A DNA stretch of 64,000 nt from positions 3,456,375 to 3,520,374 of the forward strand of contig JAKZAN010000002.1 in the NCBI GenBank assembly GCA_023053545.1. Reading direction: 5' to 3'. This document shows, in pieces, positions 35,285 through 49,609 of the stretch. This stretch comes from Lepidurus packardi. Lineage: Eukaryota; Arthropoda; Branchiopoda; Notostraca; Triopsidae. The notes below the pieces were generated by a model. It did no database searches and had not been told where the DNA came from. It was given only the letters and a program-made list of their open reading frames with translations. Every line of letters starts with the position of its first letter. The stretch's first letter is position 1. Both the position numbers and the translations under genes were made by a program.

Positions 35285-37418
35285 TGCGAGTTTGTCCGCA
35301 GCGTGTCAGAGAACCGCAGATCCTCCATCGTCTAGCTTCCAGAAGGTGAATTAGTTTCACATATAAATAAGGATGTAATAATGGTGAATTACAATGAAAG
35401 AACGACAAACAGTAGATGACACAACTTTTGTTAGGCAGAAGACCTGATCAAGCAGAAAATGATCGTGATTCTCCATTTGAAATCAGCGTTCAGGATCGGA
35501 TCAATTTGCTCGTCATTTTCGTAATTTAATTTGGTCCCTTACAAGATTATGGACTCGTTGGCCTTGTGTCAGAATCCGGCGGCCTTCTTTCAAGTCGTCC
35601 TTGTGTCGCGTTGCCATTAGCCCTAGTCCCGTTCCAGAAACATTGCTCTAGCGCTATGTTTTCCAAATCGGCAAAGCACCCTGTGGGTTCGACGTTGTGT
35701 ATTATTGTAAAAGTTTTGAAAATAATTGTTTCATATTTTTTTTGTTTTTCTTGTAAAATTTAGCCCTCCTGAAACATTGTTCTAATGCTGCCTTCTAAAT
35801 CTGATGGAATTTTTGTTCTGTGACTTTCTTTAGCTCTAAAATTGGATTCTAATATTGTGCAAATGAATTGCTTCCCACTGGAATTCCTTATTTGTTGTAC
35901 CAAAAAGTTCTCCGTAAAATCTAGTTTCCAAAAATGTCCTTTTTGTATTATTTGTAATTTTTGCAATCAAAGCGAAAATTTTAAATATTTTTGCGTGATT
36001 TTTCAAAAAAGCCGCTAGAAAAGGAGGCGCGGTTTTCAGAAGGGACGAATCCTATTGGCGGAATGCTCTAAGAAGTGGGTGTGGCTCCTTTTCAAGCTGG
36101 GGAAGCGTTTTCAGTGCTTTTCTCCATAAGGAATAATGCTGTATCAAGGGGGTCCCCTTCAAAAATCGTGAAAAATTGAGAGCCTCGCCCCTTTTCCCAA
36201 CTCGGTTTCCTATCTTCGATATTCGACCTCGTAATGCCGAAGCATCACAATTTCGAATATGGGAATAGGAACCTTGCCAGGAAGGCATATGGTACAGGGA
36301 AAGGGAGCCATTTAATATTTCGTTTTTCCGACGAAATAAAGTTCGTCGACCGGGAATCGAACGGAGGACTTTTTGGTCCCCAGTCGTGCGTGTTATCCAC
36401 GCGGTCATAGGCTTATACATAATAAGTGTTGAAACATGTATAAATACAACTATGAACTGAGCCAGTGTACAGTGTGAGGGTAGCATACATCTTTTGTTCA
36501 ATTTATATAAATTTGACGGTTCACCCATTGCCATGACTTATATTCTCTAGAAGTTTGCATTGTATTTATTTTTTTGTATTGTATTTAAAAGTGTAATAAA
36601 AAAGCCTTCCTTAATTTTGGATTGTGAGTCAAAACCGTTCGAAATAATTACAAGGCCATTTGTTTGTTTTACAGTATTTTTATTAAAAGCTCACAAAAAA
36701 AGTTCTTATACATTACTGTTACCGTACTTTGAAACACTAAAAAAAGGAAATATCGGTATTTCTAAACAAACCAAACTTTTGTTCTAGCCTGTATTAAGTC
36801 ATGTTCATACATCATCCCTTGACATTTTTTCTGTTAGTTTCCCAATGGTAATACTGAAAATTCTGAAAATGATGGACAAACAGCGATTTTTACTAGAAGC
36901 CAAAAGAAACGTTTCATAGCAAACACGGTTGTATTAGTAAAACCAAGACTAGAAGTGTCACCTTCCCTAACATGTTATGAATTTCGTAAAATCATTAGTT
37001 CTTTTAAAAATAAAAAGAGCCCAAATTACGAAAATTACGACAGATTTTCACGAAGTGAAAGGCCAAGGTGAGATCAAGACAGTAGTGGAGGTGAAACTAA
37101 AATTAGTTGAATCTGCTCGTGCAATGATATACATCCCTTGCAAGACATTTTCACAAGACCTAAAACAATAAAAAAAAATAGGAATGTTTGCCTGCACTGG
37201 TCACGAATTCTTTCTAATTAAACAGAAAGTTTAAGAGCAGTAAAACCTTGTGTTAGTTTCTGGAATGAGAGTGACGTATTTTACAAACCCAGGTTGAGCA
37301 ACCAAATCAACATTTTCTTTCATTTCAGTCTGGCGAGGTTTAGTTTCCGTTGTAAACGATGACCAGATTCTTGCTTTCTGCATAGGGAAACCACTTTCAA
37401 TTAATGTCTGCAACAACT
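35285..37418. other. Gene-poor stretch between the candidate ORF and ZMYND19
   Basis: No supported gene. Weak similarity between 35620-35680 and 35763-35810 (both with GAAACATTG.TCTA) suggests another old duplication. A tRNA-like element at 36341-36407 is listed separately. Confidence 0.4.
36341..36412 (-). mobile_element. tRNA-like sequence, possible tRNA-derived SINE head or tRNA pseudogene
   Basis: On the minus strand a box-A-like TGACCGCGTGG (36397-36407) precedes a box-B-like CGTTCGATTCC (36353-36363), which differs from GGTTCGANNCC only at its first base. The spacing fits a Pol III internal promoter. The acceptor and T stems do not pair well, and the anticodon arm has only a six-base loop, so it is not a functional tRNA. 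Target-site duplications and full length were not resolved. Confidence 0.5.
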
Positions 37419-41944
<4,526 letters not shown>

Positions 41945-42837
41945 TTCCTCCAAGAATTCATGCAAATCAGCGTTCGCCTTTCCCCTCTTTTTTCTCCTTT
42001 CCCGTGGTAGTCCGGGTAGTGTACCGGACACCGCACAAACGTGTCTTTTTTTATTTTAGTTTTTTTCTTCGCTTGTCCCTTTTAGCCTGGACCACGTTGT
42101 CGACGTCAGAATCAGTCGTTAAGGAGAGATAACCATTTGAATGGACAGTCTTTGTTCCCCACGTTCCCCTTAGGTTGCTTTGGCTTCACTTCTTCTGAAA
42201 TGAAATCCCATAACCTTTCGTTCAAAAAGAAATATCCACTAAAAATCCACAAACTCACAACTTTAATATTCTTTTGACTATATACCTTCACAGCCAAGCG
42301 AATTACGCTTCCTTTTATTTGAGGAAATCAGAAGAACAAATTACGATCACTTCTTTTCAGACTCGGAGTTCCCCTCTTTGTGTTGTTGGCCAAACGTAAT
42401 AGGGAAAGACGAGAGCAGAGTCTCTTTATCGACCACGACGTCGACGGCGAAGAGAGTGCGTGACAAAATGAACAAAAGATCCATCCGACACTCTATTCTG
42501 AGTGCAACTGACCCGCGAGTTGTGTAGGCTGCAGTATACCAAGCAGTTCTCTGTGCCGAGTCCCAACCAACGTGCCAGATGGGCAGCTCTGCACATGGCA
42601 AGCCAGCCATGGAGGTGGGGTTTGGTTCAGGCGATTGACCTCACGGCCACGCGTTAGAAACCTTTTTATAAGACAGTTCTGTCAGAGATGGATCAACTTT
42701 GGTTCTCTTCTACAATTAATCACACACATAACCTTATACAAGATTAAAGAAGTTTTTGCTATAAGATAGTGACTGAGCATGCGCACTAGGGCAGTGATAA
42801 CCCGAGACAACACGGATTATTCAACCACGACGTCGGA
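41945..42837. promoter_or_regulatory. Shared divergent 5' region of ZMYND19 and NUDT17
   Basis: About 890 bp between the two diverging ATGs. No coding sequence is seen. No single promoter element could be assigned. Confidence 0.4.
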
Positions 42838-44052
42838 ATGGCTGCTCACGTGAAGGCTGCAAACCCTAGAGTAGGAGTTTACCTGCAAAAACATGCAGAA
42901 CTGTTGCAAAAAGCAAAATTTGGACACTGTCTTTTGACACAGTTAGGCTTAGATTTAGGCACCTGTTGTGACACAAAACATGCAGTGCACTCTAAAACGG
43001 GGCAAACCGATATAAACGTTGTTCTAAATGATAACAAGTTGATTCTAAGTCCCACAACAGTTGGTTCGTCAGTGACGTTAAAAGTAACTGTTCTGTGCTT
43101 TATATTATAGAAACGCTTGACAGTAATTTTGATACTGTTTATTCTCTTTTTTGACGCATTTTAGCATCCATCTTTATGTCCAGCATGGCATCTAAAAGAC
43201 GAAGAACGAGTAAACATACCAACTACGATTGCTGAGAGTGGTTTGCACGTGGGAGTGGCTTGCTTGCTAATAACAATGGACAATCATGTCCTTTTGACTC
43301 GTCGGAACGCCTCCATGCGGACGTTTCCTGGGGTCTGGGTCCCGCCTGGCGGCCATGTTGGTTAGTCAGGGCGCCAAAAGCTTTTTGTTTAAAAAAAAAA
43401 AAAAAACTGGTCTACAAGTTACCACACTAAGATTGACCAAGTTGGAAGAAAGAGATTATATAAAATAATAATGTATATGTAAACAGTTAAGTAATTATTA
43501 TGGGTTTTTAGAGTTGGATGAGACGTTAGAAGAAGCTGGCTTACGGGAATTAAGGGAAGAAACGGGTTTGGATGTAATACCAACAAAGATCCAAATTTTA
43601 GCTTTATGGGAATCGGTGTTTCCACCATTGTTGCAGCAAGGAAACCCTACTCGCCATCACCTTGTGGTTTACCAAACTGTCCACGTGGACCAAGACTGGC
43701 AAACGCTCTTAAAATGCATGAAAGTAAAACTGTCCAACTCAATAAAAACTAGAGAAATAAGTTTTTGCTCTCTGTTGCGTAGTTGGAGCCCTCTGAAGTG
43801 GACGCTGCAGTCTGGTTTTCTCCCGCAATGGTGGATTTGATCATCCACGGTAAGCGTTCCATTTTACCACCTGAAATTCCAGCAGTTGTCATCCAGGACA
43901 ACAAGCAAGAGGTCATTTGGTTTTCACCCGAAGTCCTGGTGGACAAAGCTCCTGTAGAGAACGCTGCTGGCTTGGATCGAGTGTCTTGGGGAACCCAATT
44001 TGCCTTAAGCGAGTGGCTTAATTCGTATAAAAAGACCAAATCGGTGCTATGA
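42838..44052 (+). CDS. NUDT17: NUDT17-like Nudix hydrolase
   Basis: Nudix enzymes hydrolyse nucleoside diphosphates linked to another moiety. Human NUDT17 acts on capped RNA ends in vitro. Four exons: 42838-43083, 43165-43360, 43512-43723 and 43783-44052, giving 307 aa (about 328 in human). The full Nudix box GX5EX7REUXEEXGU is seen across the exon 2/3 junction, from GGHVELDE to RELREETGLDV, with the metal-binding glutamates intact. It is preceded by LLTRRNASMRTFPGVWVPPG and followed by the Nudix-fold strands (ALWESVFPPLL, HHLVVYQTVHVD, EVDAAVWFSP). It ends 54 bp from the POFUT1 stop on the other strand, so the 3' UTRs must overlap. Confidence 0.92.
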
Positions 44053-44106
44053 AAGAAAAAAGCAAATGTATATAAATACAGCGATTCGTTAGGACATTTC
44101 CATTTA

Positions 44107-45683
44107 TCAGAATTCTTCGCGGGCGAAGCCTGGGGTTATTTTCGGCCCTCTTTCGGGTGGAAACGCCCAGAATGAGGATGGTAATCCATGCACATCTCGT
44201 TCACGCTTGGCAAACGATGAGTAAGATGATATACAGTTTCCAACGAAGTGATTGGATCGCGCCAAAATGCAAAGATCAACATGGGGATGGACGTAAGGCA
44301 GTTTGTAAGCGGTTACCTGCCAAAAACAGTCCAAGAAAGATAAAGAGGTGTAAAAAACGAAATCTTGAGAAGATCGTGTCCTTACTTGCATACGTTTCAA
44401 AGCTTTGTTGAGCTGCGACAGCATATGGTCGTTGTCAGAGGCTACGAAAACGGCTTTGGCACTTGTTTCTTTAACAGCCCGCTTCACTTCTTTCATGATA
44501 CTTTGTTCTGATGGGAAACACATTTCCGGAGTGGCTTTTCCAAACTCGTTACGGTAGCCCAAACACTGCGGAGCAGCGAATAAGCTCGGAGTTTGATCAA
44601 TATGCTCACAGGCCCGAGTCTAAAGAAGAAATTAGCTAAAATACATAACAAACTGTATAATAAGGTGTGAATACAAAGAAAAGTCTACCCAATCGATGCC
44701 ATTTCGCAAGTGGATTCCAACGAAGGGGCCCTTGGGAAGCGTAGAACGTATGAAATCAGTCGCTTTGGCCATAATAGAGTCACTCCATTCCAAATAACGA
44801 TGAAGAGCTCGGTTTTCTTCTTGAACTGGGAAACTGGCTGGAGCTCCAGTGAACGCCAACACTAAAATGAGTCAAAATAGGTCAGTTATTGCTTCAATGG
44901 TGTTTGAAGGGAAAAGTTACCCGGCCATTTATCTGGAGGATAAGCTTCAGTCCATCTAGCTGCCATGTCGTGGTGATGGATGTCATAATTCAGAGGGGAA
45001 TAGAGCTCTGAGTTGGTAAAATTAATAGAAAAAGTATCCCAGAATGGACCAAAAGGGTTTCCTTCTTTGGCATTACAATCAGCGTTGCTTTTTCCACGAG
45101 TCATGTAACAGAAGGCTAAAGTAGAGAAAACTATAGTCAAAGAAGTTGAATGAGATATTGAAGTTTAACCTATGCGTTTTTCAGGAGGCCATACAGTTGG
45201 GGCTATTTCTTTCATGAAATCCTCCATGGGAATGACTTTATGAAACTTCTGCAAAGGTTCCAGCCTGAAGTACGTGGTGAAAGGGATTTGGACCTAGAAT
45301 AAACAAGATTAAAAGCGTGGCGTTTAAACTTATGTTTCTAATTAAAACTGCATATACTGATTTGGGTTCCCCATAGCGATACTCAACCCAAGGTGGCAAT
45401 GCTAACGTTCTATTCAGACCTTTGGTGAAGGCTAATGCTCCTAGAAAATGGTCTGCTTGGTTTCCAAACCTGCCTGTGAGTGTTTAAAAAGAAAAAAAAT
45501 TAGCAAACCGAACGAAGCAACCGCAAATGAATATTGAATGATCTGTGAAATGATCTCTACAGAGACAAACTTACCCATACAAGGACAGTATAGTACGTAA
45601 CCATTAGAATCTATTGCTGCCACGTCATTTAACGTAAGAAACACTAAACTGATTAAACGAATCAACAGCAAACTTCGTCGCAT
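44107..45683 (-). CDS. O-fut1: POFUT1, GDP-fucose protein O-fucosyltransferase 1
   Basis: POFUT1 adds O-fucose to EGF repeats of Notch and other proteins in the ER and is needed for Notch folding and signalling. Seven exons in order: 45575-45683, 45358-45473, 45170-45293, 44921-45115, 44689-44861, 44386-44619 and 44107-44316, giving 386 aa (388 in human). Seen: a signal peptide ([20 protein letters not shown]), the conserved [44 protein letters not shown], the GDP-fucose-site arginine in [27 protein letters not shown], and the C-terminal ER-retention-like tetrapeptide REEF (RDEF in human). I chose the ATG that gives the signal peptide. Confidence 0.97.
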
Positions 45684-46761
45684 TTCGCCGACGGTTACGC
45701 CACCGTCCAAACCATAGAACGGATAGGTACACAAAATGAGTTCATTAGTGAGAAGTGGAAAGCTAGTTCTATAATATTCTGCGACTGCGGAAGCAACGCC
45801 ATCTGTTAACGAGGAAAAAAGTATTAAAAAATGGCGGCAACTCAAAGCTGTTATGTTAGTTGGTTCATGTTAAAGGTTAAATTAAATAGGATTGATCTTG
45901 AATGCGCTCATAGATAATGATGCTAGCTCTTCGCCCAGATGTCCCAAAATGTTATAACGGTGGAAAAATTTGAAATTTGGAGGAAAAGGGCGGAGCTTAT
46001 CCAGCTCAATAATTGATTACTGGGTTAGTATGCATAACTGACAAAGGGATTCTTCGGCCAGAACAATTCATTTGGTCCCTTCTTTTATTTTTCCGACCTT
46101 ACCTCCCCCTTTAGGGGACGAGCTTGTGCGGTAAGTTCGGATTGTCGTTGCCCCACTCCTTCGCTTTCCAGCACTTGCTGTATTCGTTCATTTTATAAAA
46201 ATAGTGTCTAATGTGGAATAAGTGGTAGTGTGGCTGTTGATGACAATTATGTCTTACGCGTAAAAAAGGCGTGGTTAAGCTACGCTTTGCTAAAAACCAT
46301 TTTTTCATCTCCTTCTGTCTTCCAACGACGACTTGCAAGTGAAGCTAAATATAACGGCCTCGAAGCATACATTTGCAAGTCTTGGAACGCCTGCGTTCAA
46401 CTACGTAACGCCGTTTGGAACACAATTCGAGTAAGGAATGCGCGTGGTCTAAAATCCGCGTTTAACGTGAGACGCTGAACCTAAAACTTGCTTCTCAACC
46501 TTAAATTTTGCTCGCCGTATTGGACAAAAGTCTAAAACTGCGAGTCCCCTCCAAAATTTTAAGTAAGTAAAAAATAGTCTCCAAAAAGATTCTTATTTAT
46601 TTTTTTATTTCTTGTAACTCATACAGGTTCTTCTCCTGTTACTTCTGGGAATTATCAGCTTTTTTTCTGGCCAGCTTTACGATTTTTAGAAAAGTTTTAG
46701 CTAAATTTGCAGGAAAAGTCGCATTTAAATTGGGATATGTCTATTATAGGCTAACATGTAA
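45684..46761. other. Intergenic stretch between POFUT1 and NUBPL
   Basis: Holds the POFUT1 promoter and the 3' UTR of NUBPL. A plus-strand open frame of 82 codons at 46230-46478 shows no recognisable feature and was not annotated. Confidence 0.4.
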
Positions 46762-48180
46762 CTACTGATGACTTATGGGCAAGTTATTAATCACTTTCTG
46801 TGCTAATTGTAGATAAGGCTGAACGTGTACGCTATTTGGCAGGGAAACGACAATGGGCGTTCCTTGATCGGATGTACCTCTAATATCAGAATGCAAGGGA
46901 ATATCGCATAGAAGCTCCACACCTAAATAAAAAAAAAAAAAAAAATAAATAGAACTCAAAACACACGGGTTTCACAAATTAGAAACGAACCAAGTTCCCG
47001 GGCCAATGTCTGAACCCCGGACTGTCCAAAAATATGCGTTTCATGGCCGCAATTCGGACACGCAAACGCTGACATGTTTTGCACGAAACCTAATAGGGGA
47101 ATGCCCATTTTCTGGAACATGAGAGCGCCTTTGCGAGCGTCAATTAGAGCCACTTGTTGGGGCGTTGACACAACTATCGCTGCGTCGACGGTTAAACCTA
47201 TGCAAAAAAAGAACTTCGAATTTCCTTTTTCTTTTGGTTTTGTTTAAGTTAACAAGTTTGACAAGGGTACTTAAAGGTTACTTTGAGCAATAGAGAGCTG
47301 GGTATCTCCCGTACCAGGTGGCATATCCACAACCAGGTAATCTAACGGGGCCCATGCTACGCCTTGCGTTAACTTCTGGACAGCAGACATGACCATTAAT
47401 CCTCTCCAAATAACCGGCGCTTGTGGGTCAGTCAAAAAACCCATAGACATACTTCACGTAGTGAAGAAGAAGAAAGTCTTATTAACCATCCAGCTTATAG
47501 CCAGCCAAATAAACAACTTTCTTTTCACCATTTAACGCCGTAGTTGAGCAATGGTATTATTTTGTTATCTGTAAAAATTAAGATGAATACAGGGTTCAAT
47601 TAGTTTGAAACGAAAAATTACTTTAAAATTAATTAGTTTACACTAAATGAAAGTTAATATATCAAATAAAAATGTAATTAAATTTAAATTAGATCAGATC
47701 GAATTTTAACTAAAAGTTATGATTTGCTTCAGGATGTTAATACCTGGAGTGACATCAGGCTGTTCGTTTTCCAGATTCATCATCTTAGGAATGGATGGAC
47801 CGTATACATCAACATCCAGAAGACCAATTTGAGCTTCTTTAGCAATACTTCGTAAAGCTAAAGCCAGATTAACTGCCACAGTTGATTTCCCAACTCCTCC
47901 TTTTCCTGACGCGACTAATACAATCTTCTTTACGCCTGGAATGGGCTTCTTTTGGGGTAGTCCACGAGCCATCATCTCGGTTTGACGTTTTTTTAAAGCT
48001 TCATCTCTAGAGCCTTGCATTCCCTAACAAAATACAAGTTTTTAATAGAAATGTACATCGCCCCAAAGTAATATAAGAAAAATTTTGGCTTACCAAAGGA
48101 TCTAAATGAGAAGACAAACCTCTTGTCAAGCACCTTTTAATATGTAGACTTACGCCGCTTAGCTTGCACAGGGACTTCAT
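46762..48180 (-). CDS. NUBPL: NUBPL (IND1), mitochondrial Fe-S assembly factor for complex I
   Basis: NUBPL is a Mrp/NBP35-family P-loop ATPase that delivers 4Fe-4S clusters to respiratory complex I in mitochondria. Six exons in order: 48094-48180, 47744-48023, 47529-47568 (40 nt), 47282-47451, 46991-47197 and 46762-46922, giving 314 aa (319 in human). The first exon is a basic presequence ([20 protein letters not shown]). The deviant Walker A reads [15 protein letters not shown], followed by [53 protein letters not shown] and the cluster-binding CxxC in [13 protein letters not shown]. All catalytic motifs are intact. Confidence 0.96.
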
Positions 48181-48206
48181 TGCTGAGCTGTTTTCGAAGA
48201 TTCTTT

Positions 48207-48589
48207 ATGTTAAAAATATCCCTTACTCAAAACCGCCGAAACCCTAATTTTCCGTGTAAGCTTTTTTGCGTAGCATAGAACGTATAAATCTCAAGCTCTA
48301 TACCCTGCAAATTACTATAACGAATATTTAAGAAACCCTTTAATCCCGTACGCGTAATTTGTTTTACAGAGCTGCCTTGAAAACAAAAATTATAATCAAA
48401 AGACGCCACCCCACGGAACACTATATAACTGTTGTCCCAAATAATGCTGATGGAAGAAACATTAGAATTCCAAGAAAGTGGGAACGTACCGAACGTTATT
48501 TCAACGTGGCTTCTTTGGTTCGTAAACCTTCTTTTTCCACAGTTCCTATGATTCGTTTTTTTGCAACGCCAGCCTATTTGACTTCTTGA
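48207..48589 (+). CDS. Possible small basic protein (about 76-88 aa)
   Basis: Not recognised. The open frame runs to TGA at 48587-48589 and reads TKIIIKRRHPTEHYITVVPN, then RIPRKWERTERYFNVASLV. A start at ATG 48359 gives 76 aa. Alternatively an exon 48207-48253 joins in phase to an acceptor at 48369, giving 88 aa with a basic, mitochondrial-like N-terminus. That second model would place its start only 26 bp from the NUBPL start on the other strand, which is very tight. The composition looks coding but no family was identified. Confidence 0.3.
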
Positions 48590-48651
48590 AGGCCTAGATT
48601 AAATATTTACGTTCTAATCTTCTATAATTTGAACATTCGAAACCCCGGGAA

Positions 48652-49577
48652 ATGCAGTTGATCGAGCAACTGTGGGCTCTTAAAGGCACAATAGTGAAAT
48701 ACACCGTAATGATGGCGGTAACATCCCCTTTTTACACGTTTGGAAGTGTTGCGTCTTCCTTGGTGCAAACTAATTTGACGCATTTTTAAGCTAAAATAAA
48801 AAAAAACTAAGTCTTTAGCATGTTTAAACTTAGGTTGCCGCGTATTTTGCCACTTCGTGGATCAAGAACTCCGTTACTAGCGCCGTACTGAGTAAAGTTG
48901 TACTTCCATTGGGAAAACAGGCGATTGAAACTATGACTACTGATCATTCTACTGCTGCTTTATTTTCCATGGCTTTTGTCACCGCTCCCAGTGAGGATCT
49001 AGCTAAAATCATTGCCAGGTATCAGTGCATCTTATTTAGTTTAAGAAACAACGGAACATGAATTAAACACTAAAACATTTTTCTCATCTTTCATTCTAGG
49101 GGATTAGTGCAGAATAAATTAGCAGCTTGTGTAAATATAATCCCAAAGGTGACTTCCATGTAAGTTTTCAGTCTATCCAGCCGAACCAACGATCCAAATA
49201 CTTAATTCAGCCTCTTTATTAATTAATTTCAGTTATGAATGGGAAGGGAAATTAAACGAAGATTCCGAAGTAATCATGGTAATTCCGTAGTGACAAAATC
49301 GACTGCTCATTCGCAAATTGTTCATTCAAAAATTTACATAATTACAGATGATCAAAACCCGGACTTCCCGCATTGAAGAACTCACTCAATTTGTCAAGTA
49401 AAACCATATACAAAATGCATCTTCTCTATTTCATCCCGAAATATTTATTTCAATCATAGATCAAATCATCCCTACGATGTTTGCGAGGTGATTTCTACAC
49501 ATATCTTCCAAGGCAATAAACCCTACTTGGACTGGATTGGTCAAACCGTAGCCGAGAAGCCCATTTCGTCAATTTAA
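48652..49577 (+). CDS. CutA: CutA family protein (CutA1, divalent-ion tolerance-like)
   Basis: CutA proteins are small, very stable trimers. In animals they are linked to acetylcholinesterase anchoring and metal tolerance, but their role is not settled. Six exons: 48652-48717, 48834-49018, 49100-49159, 49233-49278, 49348-49397 and 49460-49577, giving 174 aa. The core is unmistakable: MAFVTAPSEDLAKIIARGLV, NKLAACVNIIPKVTSIYEWE, DSEVIMMIKTRTSRIEELTQ and NHPYDVCEVISTHI. The first exon (MQLIEQLWALKGTIVKYTVM) and the start of exon 2 give an extended N-terminus before the fold, possibly a targeting or membrane segment. Exon 1 is chosen by phase; a start at an internal Met in exon 2 would leave just the core. 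Confidence 0.92.
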
Positions 49578-49609
49578 ATCTACTGTCTCCATATTTGTGT
49601 GAAAAACTC

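Noticed and set aside
36052..36534. 160-codon minus-strand ORF over the tRNA-like element
   Set aside because: The frame crosses the Pol III boxes and shows no protein feature; likely chance.
41945..42031. Longer ZMYND19 start at 42031
   Set aside because: The codon there is GTG. The ATG at 41944 lies close to where the vertebrate protein begins.
46230..46478. 82-codon plus-strand ORF between POFUT1 and NUBPL
   Set aside because: No splice partners, domain or recognisable similarity; length is within chance.
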